Shown here in pieces: positions 18,977 to 26,970 of a DNA stretch of 43,203 nt (position 1 is the first letter of the stretch; each line of letters begins with the position of its first letter). The notes beneath the pieces are model-generated. The model saw only the letters and a program-made list of their open reading frames with translations, was not told the origin of the DNA and ran no database searches. The translations under genes and the position numbers were made by a program. The stretch comes from Legionellaceae bacterium. Its GTDB lineage: Bacteria; Pseudomonadota; Gammaproteobacteria; Legionellales; Legionellaceae. The stretch spans positions 1-43,203 of the forward strand of contig JARGNV010000016.1 of assembly GCA_029212465.1 (NCBI GenBank), given 5' to 3'.

Positions 18977-19842
18977 TGTTAAATCGTACTTATCAAGTTG
19001 CATTTTTTTCAGCTGTTTTATTACATGCAGGGCTTTTACTTGCTTTTATGATACATCCCAGTACGAAGCGGCCTGTTATGCAGCTTGAAGCGAAACATGC
19101 GGCTAAAACACCTCCTAAACAGGAGATTGTAAAAGCCGTTAGCGTGGATGAAAAGGAAGTAACAGCCGCCGTTCAAAAACTAAAAGCCGAGCGTGTTGCG
19201 AAAGCCCGCGCCGAACAGAGTCGACAAAAAAAATTAGCAGCAGAGGCAGAGGCGTTACGTCTTAAGCGTGTACAAGAACAAAAAAAATTAGCGCGCCTAC
19301 GTGCTGAAAATGCGAGGGCTGCTGAAAAACGGAAACAAGCAGCCATAGCTGAAGCCAAGCGGCAAAAAGAAGTAGAACAGCAAAAAGCACTTGAGGCACG
19401 TAAACTTGAGCAGTTGAAACAAGAGCAAGTTGCTCTGCAAAAAGAGCAAGACGCAGCAAAAGTACGCGCAAAAGCCGAGCGTGAACGTGAGTTAGAACAA
19501 GCACGTTTAGAAAAAGCACGGATTGATGCGGCAAATCGCGCGCGTATGTCGGGTGTGGTTGATAAATATAAAGTACTTATTTTAGGTGCTATTGGCGAGC
19601 AATGGATTTTACCTGATCAAGTCAATCGTAGTTTATCGAGTCGTTTTAAAATAAGATTAGCGCCAAATGGAACAGTGCTTGATGTGCAGTTGACACGAAG
19701 TAGTGGTGATGCAGTGCTAGATCGCTCAGCGCAGGCAGCTATTTATAAAGCATCGCCCTTACCTGTTCCAAGTGAGCCTGAAATGTTTAATGTGTTTCGT
19801 GAGATAAGTCTTACGGTACGACCTGAAAATGTGAGGGGGTAA
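18973..19842 (+). CDS. tolA: Tol-Pal system protein TolA
   Basis: Links the TolQR motor to the outer-membrane side. At 289 residues it has an N-terminal membrane anchor (about 9-27), a long Ala/Lys/Glu-rich helical spacer (about 60-190) and a C-terminal TonB/TolA-type domain (IGEQWILPD, FKIRLAPNGTVLDVQ, SGDAVLDRSAQAAI). The spacer is shorter than in E. coli (421 residues total). Overlap with tolR and a 6-base gap to tolB indicate one operon. Confidence 0.94.
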   Translation: MMLNRTYQVAFFSAVLLHAGLLLAFMIHPSTKRPVMQLEAKHAAKTPPKQEIVKAVSVDEKEVTAAVQKLKAERVAKARAEQSRQKKLAAEAEALRLKRVQEQKKLARLRAENARAAEKRKQAAIAEAKRQKEVEQQKALEARKLEQLKQEQVALQKEQDAAKVRAKAERERELEQARLEKARIDAANRARMSGVVDKYKVLILGAIGEQWILPDQVNRSLSSRFKIRLAPNGTVLDVQLTRSSGDAVLDRSAQAAIYKASPLPVPSEPEMFNVFREISLTVRPENVRG

Positions 19843-19848
19843 AGCCAG

Positions 19849-21105
19849 ATGAGATGGTTATTATTGGTTTGTTTGGTTTGGGTATCGAACGCGTTTGCCC
19901 TCGATTTAGAGTTAACAGAAGGGGTTAATAAAGCTTTCCCCATGGGAATTGATGGGTTTGGAAATAGTAAAGAAGCGCATCAACTAACTGAGGTTGTTGA
20001 TGGGGATTTAAGGCTTTCAGGACAATTTAAATTAATTCCAGCACCACGTGTTGCTGATGGAAAAGCACCTTTAAGTTTGTGGCAGCAAGTTGGAGTCGAT
20101 AGCGTGTTATCGGGTCAGGTAACGCCACTTGACGATGGACGTTTTTCTGTGCATGTTGAGCTTTTAGATGTGGCTGCGAGAGGGCGCTCTTTGATTTTAA
20201 GAGATTATCAAGTGAGCGGAAAAGAACTACATGCGCTTGCACATCACATTAGTGACGAAGTGTATTATGCGCTAACAGGTGTTAAGGGCGTTTTTTCGAC
20301 ACGTATTGCGTATGTGTTTGTAAGACAAGAAGCAAATAGACGTATTTATTCACTTGAAGTTGCTGATATGGATGGTAAAAATCCACATGCACTGGTGACA
20401 TCAACGGCTCCTATTATGTCGCCCGCATGGTCTCCTAATGGTCGGCAAATTGCATACGTTTCGTTTGAGAAAAAGCGTGCACAAGTGTTTGTGATTTCGG
20501 TTGAGACTGCAAAGAGGCGCTTAATCAGTGAGTTTTCGGGCATTAACGGTGCGCCTGCTTGGTCGCCTGATGGAAAAGAGTTAGCTGTTGTGCTTTCAAA
20601 AAGTGGCGCGCCTAAAATTTACAAAGTGGATTTAGCAACAGGCAGGATGAAACAATTAACCTTTGGTAGTGCGATTGATACAGAGCCACGGTATGCACCA
20701 GATGGACGTTCTATTGTATTTACATCAGGACGTGGGGGCGCCCCCCAAGTGTACCGGCTCGATTTGGCAGATGGTGCGGTGAGCCGCCTCACTTTTGAAG
20801 GAAATTACAATGCACGGCCATCGTATACGCCTGATCAAAAGCACTTGGTACTACTGCATCGAGAAGATAAACGTTTTAATATTGGCACTCAAGCGCTTGA
20901 CACAGGGGAGCTGGTTATTCTGACTGATAATGATGCGGATGAGGCGCCATCAGTAGCACCGAATGGACGCTTTATTCTTTATGCAACACGCCTAGATGGA
21001 CGAGGCCTTTTAGGGTTAGTTTCGCTTGATGGCGAAATGAAAATGATTTATCCACCAAGGGGTGGGGATATTCAAGAACCTGCTTGGTCACCCTTTTTGG
21101 GATGA
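19849..21105 (+). CDS. tolB: Tol-Pal system periplasmic protein TolB
   Basis: Periplasmic partner of Pal and TolA. At 418 residues it has a signal peptide [17 protein letters not shown] cleaved about 17/18. The N-terminal domain covers about 20-150. A beta-propeller follows whose blades show [58 protein letters not shown] and [14 protein letters not shown]. The stop overlaps the next gene's ATG (ATGA), so the nuclease gene is translationally coupled in place of pal. Confidence 0.96.
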   Translation: MRWLLLVCLVWVSNAFALDLELTEGVNKAFPMGIDGFGNSKEAHQLTEVVDGDLRLSGQFKLIPAPRVADGKAPLSLWQQVGVDSVLSGQVTPLDDGRFSVHVELLDVAARGRSLILRDYQVSGKELHALAHHISDEVYYALTGVKGVFSTRIAYVFVRQEANRRIYSLEVADMDGKNPHALVTSTAPIMSPAWSPNGRQIAYVSFEKKRAQVFVISVETAKRRLISEFSGINGAPAWSPDGKELAVVLSKSGAPKIYKVDLATGRMKQLTFGSAIDTEPRYAPDGRSIVFTSGRGGAPQVYRLDLADGAVSRLTFEGNYNARPSYTPDQKHLVLLHREDKRFNIGTQALDTGELVILTDNDADEAPSVAPNGRFILYATRLDGRGLLGLVSLDGEMKMIYPPRGGDIQEPAWSPFLG

Positions 21106-21929
21106 GGGGATGTCTTTTTTTAGGAAGTTTACTGTTCAGTGTGGCCTTATTTGCTTGGAATGCTGAAGGCCACCGTGTGGTTGCACAAATTGCGCTTGAC
21201 TACATGACACCCAGTGCTAAAGCACGTTTTCAAACAGCGCATCCTGTCCTCGACAAAGGTAAACCAACACACTTTGTGGAAGCATCCGTTTGGTTTGATA
21301 CACTGCGTGGTATGCAACTGAAAGCGTTTGATAGTATGCATTATGTTGATGTACCCATCGACATAATGCGTATGTCCTCCGATGTGTGGAGGCCTAAACC
21401 GACACATGGGCTAATGGCTTATACAGGTGCACGCCAATATTTACTATCAGGTGAAAAAAGCCCGCTCGAAAAAGCCATTGCGCTGCGTATTTTGTTGCAT
21501 GTAACAGCTGATTTGCACCAACCATTACATGCAGCAACGCGCTTAACAAAAAAATACCCCGAGGGAGATGCCGGAGGCAACAAGGTGCGTTTACCGAAAA
21601 ACAAGGTAGCTCGAAATTTGCACACTTACTGGGATAGAGGGGCTGGTTTTTTATCAAAACGTGTGTCTGCACAACTTCGTGCGCAGGTGCTTGAAAAAAA
21701 GTGGCCTTGCGATGTCACAGCAGTAGATACCAACCCAGTACACTGGATTGCTGAGTCGCACATTATTGCCGAGACAGATGCTTATCGTTTCAGACACAAG
21801 AAGCATTTAGACAAAGGTTACCAATCAATGGTGTATGCGTATTCACAAAAACGCTTGGCTGAAGCGGGATGCAGGCTTGCGGCTGTTTTAAATGAAATTG
21901 ATAGTCATGGTTATTCTGTGGTTGGGTAG
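21102..21929 (+). CDS. Secreted S1/P1-family zinc nuclease
   Basis: A 275-residue trinuclear zinc nuclease acting on single-stranded DNA/RNA. The signal peptide (1-18, ...SVALFA) puts Trp19 at the mature N-terminus, as S1/P1 enzymes need. All nine expected zinc ligands are visible: Trp19, His24, Asp66, His80, His133, Asp137, His143, His174 and Asp178 (motifs [13 protein letters not shown] and NLHTYWD). ATG 21102 overlaps the tolB stop, so it belongs to the tol operon. It should act in the periplasm or outside the cell, perhaps for nucleotide scavenging or DNA defence. The 3' end overlaps the convergent PAP2 gene by 19 bases. Confidence 0.92.
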   Translation: MRGCLFLGSLLFSVALFAWNAEGHRVVAQIALDYMTPSAKARFQTAHPVLDKGKPTHFVEASVWFDTLRGMQLKAFDSMHYVDVPIDIMRMSSDVWRPKPTHGLMAYTGARQYLLSGEKSPLEKAIALRILLHVTADLHQPLHAATRLTKKYPEGDAGGNKVRLPKNKVARNLHTYWDRGAGFLSKRVSAQLRAQVLEKKWPCDVTAVDTNPVHWIAESHIIAETDAYRFRHKKHLDKGYQSMVYAYSQKRLAEAGCRLAAVLNEIDSHGYSVVG

Positions 21930-22801
21930 GCCTTAGAGTACATGTAGTGCGCAATACAAAGTACAACAGCGCTTCCAACGATATCGAGTATATAATGCCA
22001 CCCGAGTAGTACACAAGAAGTAGCCACGCCTATGTTGAGTGTTAAAAGAATGATAAAGGCAAGGCGCCAGTCACGGACAAGGTACGCACAAAGCCAGGCC
22101 CAAATGGCATGAAATGAGGGGAATGCAATCAGGCCGCCTTCACGTGTGGTTGGCTCGATGTGTGCATGGATTTGTTGAAATTTAAGCCCTGTTGCACGTT
22201 GTGCTTCGGTAAAGTCCGGACTCATAATCATGCTAGCAGGTGCGATGGTCGGGAAAAAATAATAAAAAATATAACCAATCAGTGCTGTAGCTAACAGTAA
22301 AAAATAATATTCGTGTAGTCGGTGAAAGTACCCAAAGAAAATAAGTAATAGCGGCAAGTAAGTCATTTGAAGAGAGATAGAGTCGTAGAAGACTTCCATA
22401 TTGTCGTAGAGAATCGGGTGCGCTTTACTCCAGTGAACGAGTTCTGCAAGGTCGATGTGCATCCATGCACTCCAGTTTAAAATGAGCTGATCAATGGGTT
22501 TAAACGGTGTGGACTGAATTGCCATGCAACCAATAATAGTGAGCGCCATATAGATGAAAAGCCATAATACTTCACCTGCTTTTTGAGTAATTTGGCTTTT
22601 TTCTCCACATTGTAGATAGGCACCACTATAGGTTAAGCACAATATACAGAAAATCCAGGGTACTTGGTAAGGGTAGTAGTAGTTCCCTGGGTAGTGAAAA
22701 AAAATTGCATTTACACCAAGCGCTATCAATGAGCAGGTGGTAAATACAATAAGAATGATTGAGAAATAGCGGTGGTCAGCGATTAGCCGACGCACAGGCA
22801 T
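21911..22801 (-). CDS. PAP2-superfamily membrane phosphatase (inositolphosphotransferase-like)
   Basis: A 296-residue polytopic membrane protein with about six hydrophobic segments. The C-terminal phosphatase motifs are AFPSFHAIWAW and LGWHYILDIVGS, carrying the two catalytic His and the Asp. The lysine-containing first motif is not clear. The pattern resembles PAP2_3 / Aur1-like lipid phosphatases or phosphotransferases, but the substrate is unknown. Its ATG overlaps the csrA stop by one base (TGATG), so the two are translationally coupled. TTG at 22804 is the only extension. Confidence 0.85.
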   Translation of the reverse strand: MPVRRLIADHRYFSIILIVFTTCSLIALGVNAIFFHYPGNYYYPYQVPWIFCILCLTYSGAYLQCGEKSQITQKAGEVLWLFIYMALTIIGCMAIQSTPFKPIDQLILNWSAWMHIDLAELVHWSKAHPILYDNMEVFYDSISLQMTYLPLLLIFFGYFHRLHEYYFLLLATALIGYIFYYFFPTIAPASMIMSPDFTEAQRATGLKFQQIHAHIEPTTREGGLIAFPSFHAIWAWLCAYLVRDWRLAFIILLTLNIGVATSCVLLGWHYILDIVGSAVVLCIAHYMYSKAYPTTE

Positions 22802-22998
22802 CAAGCGGGTGTACCTTCTTCTTCTTGTTTTTTAATAGCGAGGTATACCTCCTCGCGGTGCACCTTAACACTACGTGGTGCAGCGACACCAAATTTAATG
22901 TGGCCGTGCTCTTGAGTTTTAAAAGCAACAACACGCACAGCTTCATTATTGACTGAAAGAACTAAGGGCTCTTCAAAATCGATTGTTACTATATCCAT
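22801..22998 (-). CDS. csrA: CsrA-like RNA-binding regulator, atypical
   Basis: A 65-residue protein of the CsrA/RsmA fold. The second half is canonical (IKFGVAAPRSVKVHREEVYLAI), with Arg48 matching the RNA-binding Arg44 of E. coli. The first strand is not: MDIVTIDF replaces MLILTRRV, so the two basic residues at positions 6-7 that contact RNA become Ile and Asp. It is probably a paralogue with altered binding rather than the global regulator. AAGAGG lies 6 bases before the ATG. Confidence 0.88.
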   Translation of the reverse strand: MDIVTIDFEEPLVLSVNNEAVRVVAFKTQEHGHIKFGVAAPRSVKVHREEVYLAIKKQEEEGTPA

Positions 22999-23023
22999 CG
23001 AAAACCTCTTTATTTTTTAATAA

Positions 23024-23052
23024 GTTATAACTTTTTTTTGAGATAAAAGCAA
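23024..23052 (-). promoter_or_regulatory. Sigma70-type promoter of csrA-PAP2
   Basis: On the minus strand TTGCTT (23047-23052, TTG matched) and TATAAC (23024-23029, 5/6) are 17 bases apart, about 25 bases before the csrA ATG. The surroundings are A+T-rich. Confidence 0.45.
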
Positions 23053-23128
23053 TTGAAATTTCAAAAATAATAGCCAGAAATGATTTGTTTCGTGTACGAT
23101 AAGTTGAGTGTGTTTAAAAAGGATAACT

Positions 23129-24217
23129 ATGATCCGCGTGATGGTTGCAGGGGCTGGGAAAATTGGTCGTTTAATTGCCTGTCTTTTAGCGGATACAAAA
23201 GATTATCAAGTTTACTTAGGCGACTGCGATTTTAGTCAGCCAGATATGCAGCAGTTACTGCAAGAAATACCTGAGTTAAAAACTTGTGTACTAGACATGA
23301 CAGACGCAGGTGCCATTGAAACAGCACTCAAGACACATCAAATAACGGCTATTATCTCAAGCTTACCTTATTTTTTAAATATCAATGTTGCCAAAGCTGC
23401 CAAAGCTTCTGACGCGCATTATTTTGACTTAACAGAAGACATTGCAGTGGCCGAAACCATTAAAGCACTAGCGGTTGGTGCAAACACTGTTTTTGTACCA
23501 CAGTGTGGTATGGCGCCTGGGTTTGTGAGCATGGTAGCGCATAGTTTAATGGAAACGTTTGATGTGTGTCATGAAGCCAAGTTACGTGTGGGGGCCCTAC
23601 CTCAGCAAAATAGCAATGCACTACATTACTCACTTACTTGGTCAACCGATGGTTTAATTAATGAGTGTGGTGAGGCGTGTGCAGGGATTGAAGGTGGTAA
23701 GCCTGTTTTGTTTGCACCACTTGAGGGGCTTGAATCCATTCAGATTGATGGTAATGCGTATGAGGCGTTTCATACCTCGGGTGGGTTAGGTGGGCTCGGA
23801 ACGCTATATGCGGGCAAAGTAGATAGACTCACGTATAAGACCATTCGTTATCCTGGTCACTGTGAGAAAATGCGTTTTTTAATGCAAACTTTGCGCTTAA
23901 ACGAAGATAGGGAGACGTTGAAAAAAATTTTAGAGCGCGCCATCCCTAAGACAACGCAAGATATGGTGCTCGTGTATGTCTCGGTAGAAGGTATGAAAGA
24001 GGGTGTATTTGTTGAAGAAAGTTATGTCAAAAAAATCTACCCTGAAACCATTCGGGGCATTGAGTGGTCAGCCATCCAATTAAGCACCGCTTCTGCTGTA
24101 TGTGCGGTGCTTGAACAAGTGCTTGCTGAAGATGACACATTGCGAGGACTTGTCTTACAAGAACATTTTCATCTTGAAACCATTTTAAATAATCGTTTCG
24201 GTCGGTTTTATGTGTAA
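23129..24217 (+). CDS. Saccharopine dehydrogenase-like protein
   Basis: A 362-residue Rossmann-fold dehydrogenase (VMVAGAGKIGRL, G8-x-G10-x-x-G13) with the saccharopine dehydrogenase C-terminal domain. Conserved-looking segments include AIISSLPYFLN, YFDLTEDI, VPQCGMAPGF, TSGGLGGLGTLY, KTIRYPGHCEKM and SAIQLSTASAVCAV. It probably cleaves saccharopine to glutamate and 2-aminoadipate semialdehyde, since the next gene encodes an enzyme for that semialdehyde. AAAAAGGA before ATG 23129 fixes the start over an upstream GTG. The reverse lysine-ketoglutarate step is not seen here; a role in polyamine or other amino-acid metabolism is possible. Confidence 0.85.
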   Translation: MIRVMVAGAGKIGRLIACLLADTKDYQVYLGDCDFSQPDMQQLLQEIPELKTCVLDMTDAGAIETALKTHQITAIISSLPYFLNINVAKAAKASDAHYFDLTEDIAVAETIKALAVGANTVFVPQCGMAPGFVSMVAHSLMETFDVCHEAKLRVGALPQQNSNALHYSLTWSTDGLINECGEACAGIEGGKPVLFAPLEGLESIQIDGNAYEAFHTSGGLGGLGTLYAGKVDRLTYKTIRYPGHCEKMRFLMQTLRLNEDRETLKKILERAIPKTTQDMVLVYVSVEGMKEGVFVEESYVKKIYPETIRGIEWSAIQLSTASAVCAVLEQVLAEDDTLRGLVLQEHFHLETILNNRFGRFYV

Positions 24218-24236
24218 TACAAGGGAGTGAGTGTGG

Positions 24237-25760
24237 ATGAAGAAGCGAAAGGCATGGGCCATACAAGCTGTAAATCCAGGTGCATATAGTGGTTATGACT
24301 GGACGAGCGAGGTGCGTGACACCCATTTAATTGCTTCCTACAACCCAACCACTGAGGCGCGCATTGCAGATATTTCAGGATGTACGGCATCAGACTATGA
24401 AGAAGTGATGCAGCGCGCTGAAAAAGCAGCATTCGCTTGGCGTGATGTGCCAGCGCCTAAAAGAGGGGACATTATTCGACAAATTGCGGATATGCTAAGA
24501 CACAACAAAGATAGCCTGGGCACACTTATCTCACTTGAGACAGGAAAGTCTAAGCAAGAGGGCAATGGTGAGGTGCAAGAAATGATTGATATTGCAGACT
24601 TTGCTCTTGGCCAATCTCGCATGTTGTATGGAAAAACCATGCACTCAGAGCGTGCAGCACACAGACTCTACGAGCAATGGCATCCGCTCGGTGTAATAGG
24701 TGTCATTTCAGCGTTTAATTTTCCGGTGGCGGTATGGGCATGGAATGCATTGATAGGTGCTGTATGCGGTAATGTGATGGTTTGGAAACCATCGAGACAA
24801 AGTGCTTTGTGTGCTATTGTAGCACATAAATTATGTGCATCTATTTTAAAAGAGAATCGCGCGCCTGCTATTTTTTCGCTAATTATTCCCGCATCGCATG
24901 AGGTTTCCGAAACCATGTTAGATGATAAACGTATGCCGCTTATTTCATTTACAGGCTCAACTGCTGTGGGCAAACAAGTTGCTGTGCGTATTGCACAAAG
25001 GTTGGGGCGAAGTATTTTGGAGTTAGGTGGCAATAATGCGGTGATTGTGGATGAAAGCGCAAACCTTTCACAAGCCATCCCAGCCATTGTTTTTGGTGCC
25101 GTAGGTACGGCGGGCCAGCGCTGTACCACAACCAGGCGACTGTTTGTTCAAAAAACTATTTATGACGCGGTGTTAACGTATTTGAAAGATGCGTATGCGC
25201 AAGTAACAATTGGCGATCCACTCGATGAAACGAATCTTATGGGGCCTTTAATTAACCGAGATGCCCTCGTTAGTTATGAGCGTACTCTAAAAGAGGTGCA
25301 GCAAGCGGGTGGAAACATTGTGTTTGGTGGAGAGGTGTTAGATAGAGAAGGGTATTTTGTTACGCCAACGCTTGTCACAGGCCTTCCAAACACACATGCG
25401 TGTGTTCAACGAGAAACTTTTGCACCCATTTTATATGTGATGCCGTATGAAACACTTGAGGATGCTATTCGCATGCAAAATGATGTACCGCAGGGGTTAT
25501 CATCGGCGTTATTTACTGAAAAACTCAAGCATGCAGAACACTATTTAAGTGCTCGAGGCAGTGACTGTGGCATTGCGAATGTCAATTTAGGGACTTCGGG
25601 TGCTGAAGTTGGAGGTGCCTTTGGGGGAGAAAAAGAAACGGGAGGCGGACGCGAGTCTGGATCTGATATATGGAAAGGGTATATGCGTCGTCAAACCAAT
25701 ACCTTAAATTGGGGAGATGAGCTGCCGCTTGCACAAGGTATTATTTTTCAAACAAAATAA
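24237..25760 (+). CDS. 2-Aminoadipate-semialdehyde dehydrogenase (ALDH7 type)
   Basis: NAD-dependent aldehyde dehydrogenase of 507 residues. It has VISAFNFPVAVWAWN (157-170), VWKPS, SFTGSTAVGKQVA, LELGGNN with catalytic Glu262 and GQRCTTTRR with nucleophile Cys296. The GQRCTT form, the NLGTSGAEVGGAFGGEKETGGGRESG segment and overall length place it in the antiquitin/ALDH7 group, which oxidises aminoadipate semialdehyde (piperideine-6-carboxylate) to 2-aminoadipate. AGGGAG 9 bases before ATG 24237 sets the start. It is 19 bases after the saccharopine dehydrogenase gene, so an operon for lysine breakdown is likely. Confidence 0.92.
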   Translation: MKKRKAWAIQAVNPGAYSGYDWTSEVRDTHLIASYNPTTEARIADISGCTASDYEEVMQRAEKAAFAWRDVPAPKRGDIIRQIADMLRHNKDSLGTLISLETGKSKQEGNGEVQEMIDIADFALGQSRMLYGKTMHSERAAHRLYEQWHPLGVIGVISAFNFPVAVWAWNALIGAVCGNVMVWKPSRQSALCAIVAHKLCASILKENRAPAIFSLIIPASHEVSETMLDDKRMPLISFTGSTAVGKQVAVRIAQRLGRSILELGGNNAVIVDESANLSQAIPAIVFGAVGTAGQRCTTTRRLFVQKTIYDAVLTYLKDAYAQVTIGDPLDETNLMGPLINRDALVSYERTLKEVQQAGGNIVFGGEVLDREGYFVTPTLVTGLPNTHACVQRETFAPILYVMPYETLEDAIRMQNDVPQGLSSALFTEKLKHAEHYLSARGSDCGIANVNLGTSGAEVGGAFGGEKETGGGRESGSDIWKGYMRRQTNTLNWGDELPLAQGIIFQTK

Positions 25761-25820
25761 TTCTTATTGAGTGCTTTTTTCTGTACAATGTGTGTCTATT
25801 AAATCATAGGCGCATTGATC

Positions 25821-26759
25821 TTGAAAAAAAAACTTCATTTATTTTTTGATTTAGACGAAAGCTTAGTTGCGTTTCGTGAAAGCGATAAATCGGATGCGTT
25901 GCGAGCGTTTTTTTTGGAAAAAGGCATTATTCTCAATATAAGTACACTTACATATTATGTTTTTCCGGGCGTACGGGAGTTAATGCGTTGGCTACTGATT
26001 GACTTAAAAGATGTCGTAGAAGTCGCCTTTTTTAGCGCGGGTGATAAAAGAAGAAATGAGCTATTAGTACCTTTGCTGTTGGCTGAAATACTCACAGCTG
26101 AAGAATATACAGCGCTTCCTTCTAAACCTTGTATTTTTTCAAACACAGATATGATACATGTGACACAGGAGGAAATATCACAGCAACAAGCGATGTATCA
26201 ATTACCACGTTCCTGGGGAGATAAAAAAAGTTTACAGCAGGTTGAAGTGCATCTTGTAACATCATCCACGCATCGTATATTGATTGACGATGGCGCATGG
26301 AACGTTGCACCCGGTGAAGAGGGGAGCTTTTTGTGTACACCCCGTGCAACGCTTGATGCTTATGCAGCGCTTGCCAAAGAAGAGTTTGAGGCAGACTTTA
26401 CGCAAAATGCAACCTATCGTGCGGCTAATTCAATTTATTATATGACGGGAGTGTTGAGCGAGTGTATAAATCGTTATCAGACGGGGTGTCTTGATAATTA
26501 TTTGTTTGAATTAGAATTTGAAGTGTCTCGCTATCGGTACGGTTTGTTTGGCTGTTGTTACTCTGACAAATTTACACCGTGCTTTGAAGCAACGCAAAAA
26601 ACAGCATCAATTTATCATGCAGGCTTACAAAATCTGCATAAAATTAATCCAGATTTAACCTTTAATGATGCAGAAAGTTATGCACCTTTTGTTGCGTCAG
26701 CTATACCGAGTGCGCTTGAAATTGATACCTCCTCTTCTAAAGTGTATGCACCACTATAG
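25821..26759 (+). CDS. FCP/NIF-type HAD-like protein
   Basis: A 312-residue protein whose N-terminus reads LHLFFDLDESLVAF. Asp10-x-Asp12-Glu-Ser matches the DLDET signature of eukaryotic CTD phosphatases (FCP1/SCP, NLI-interacting factor). VAFFSAGDKRRNELL around 70 is a plausible motif II and ILIDDGAWN around 155 a plausible motif IV. The last 110 residues (many Tyr and Cys, YRYGLFGCCYSDKF) match nothing I know. No ATG is available near the motif, so TTG 25821 (or TTG 25815) is the likely start, with ATAGG upstream. The C-terminal end is Ser-rich (DTSSSKVYAPL). It may be a protein phosphatase acting in the host; this is inference. Confidence 0.65.
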   Translation: MKKKLHLFFDLDESLVAFRESDKSDALRAFFLEKGIILNISTLTYYVFPGVRELMRWLLIDLKDVVEVAFFSAGDKRRNELLVPLLLAEILTAEEYTALPSKPCIFSNTDMIHVTQEEISQQQAMYQLPRSWGDKKSLQQVEVHLVTSSTHRILIDDGAWNVAPGEEGSFLCTPRATLDAYAALAKEEFEADFTQNATYRAANSIYYMTGVLSECINRYQTGCLDNYLFELEFEVSRYRYGLFGCCYSDKFTPCFEATQKTASIYHAGLQNLHKINPDLTFNDAESYAPFVASAIPSALEIDTSSSKVYAPL

Positions 26760-26768
26760 AAAGCCTAG

Positions 26769-26781
26769 GGGCTGTTAGCCC
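26769..26781 (+). terminator. Weak hairpin after the HAD-like gene
   Basis: GGGCT (26769-26773) pairs with AGCCC (26777-26781) around GTT, 10 bases after the stop codon. No U-tract follows, so the terminator role is doubtful. Confidence 0.3.
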
Positions 26782-26826
26782 TGTCGTGCACTTCCACCTG
26801 TTCCGTAACATAAGCTTGGTACAATA

Positions 26827-26918
26827 ATCGTCGCTGCGAGCCGTAGGCGAAGCAGTCCAGCACCACACAGCCACTGGATTGCCACACCACTCGCTTCGCT
26901 CGGGTTCGCAAAGACGAT
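26827..26918. repeat. Imperfect palindromic element, about 92 bp
   Basis: The ends ATCGTC (26827) and GACGAT (26913) are inverted. Inside, CTGCGAGCCGTAGGCGAAGC on the left matches the reverse complement of the right part (CTCGCTTCGCTCGGGTTCGCA) imperfectly. The centre carries AGTCCAG / CTGGATT. This is the form of the small CGTC-xTGCGAG...CTGGATTGCC...CGCA-AGACG dispersed palindromes known in several intracellular proteobacteria. It lies between the convergent HAD-like and mltD genes and has no coding capacity. It may be a miniature mobile element. Confidence 0.65.
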
Positions 26919-26970
26919 ATTTTGTGCAACGAGGGTTGCCTCACTCAATAAACATCATTGGCAATGTTTG

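Noticed and set aside
24668-25129. A 153-residue antisense frame inside the aldehyde dehydrogenase
   Set aside because: Shadow of a strongly conserved coding sequence with catalytic Glu and Cys on the plus strand.
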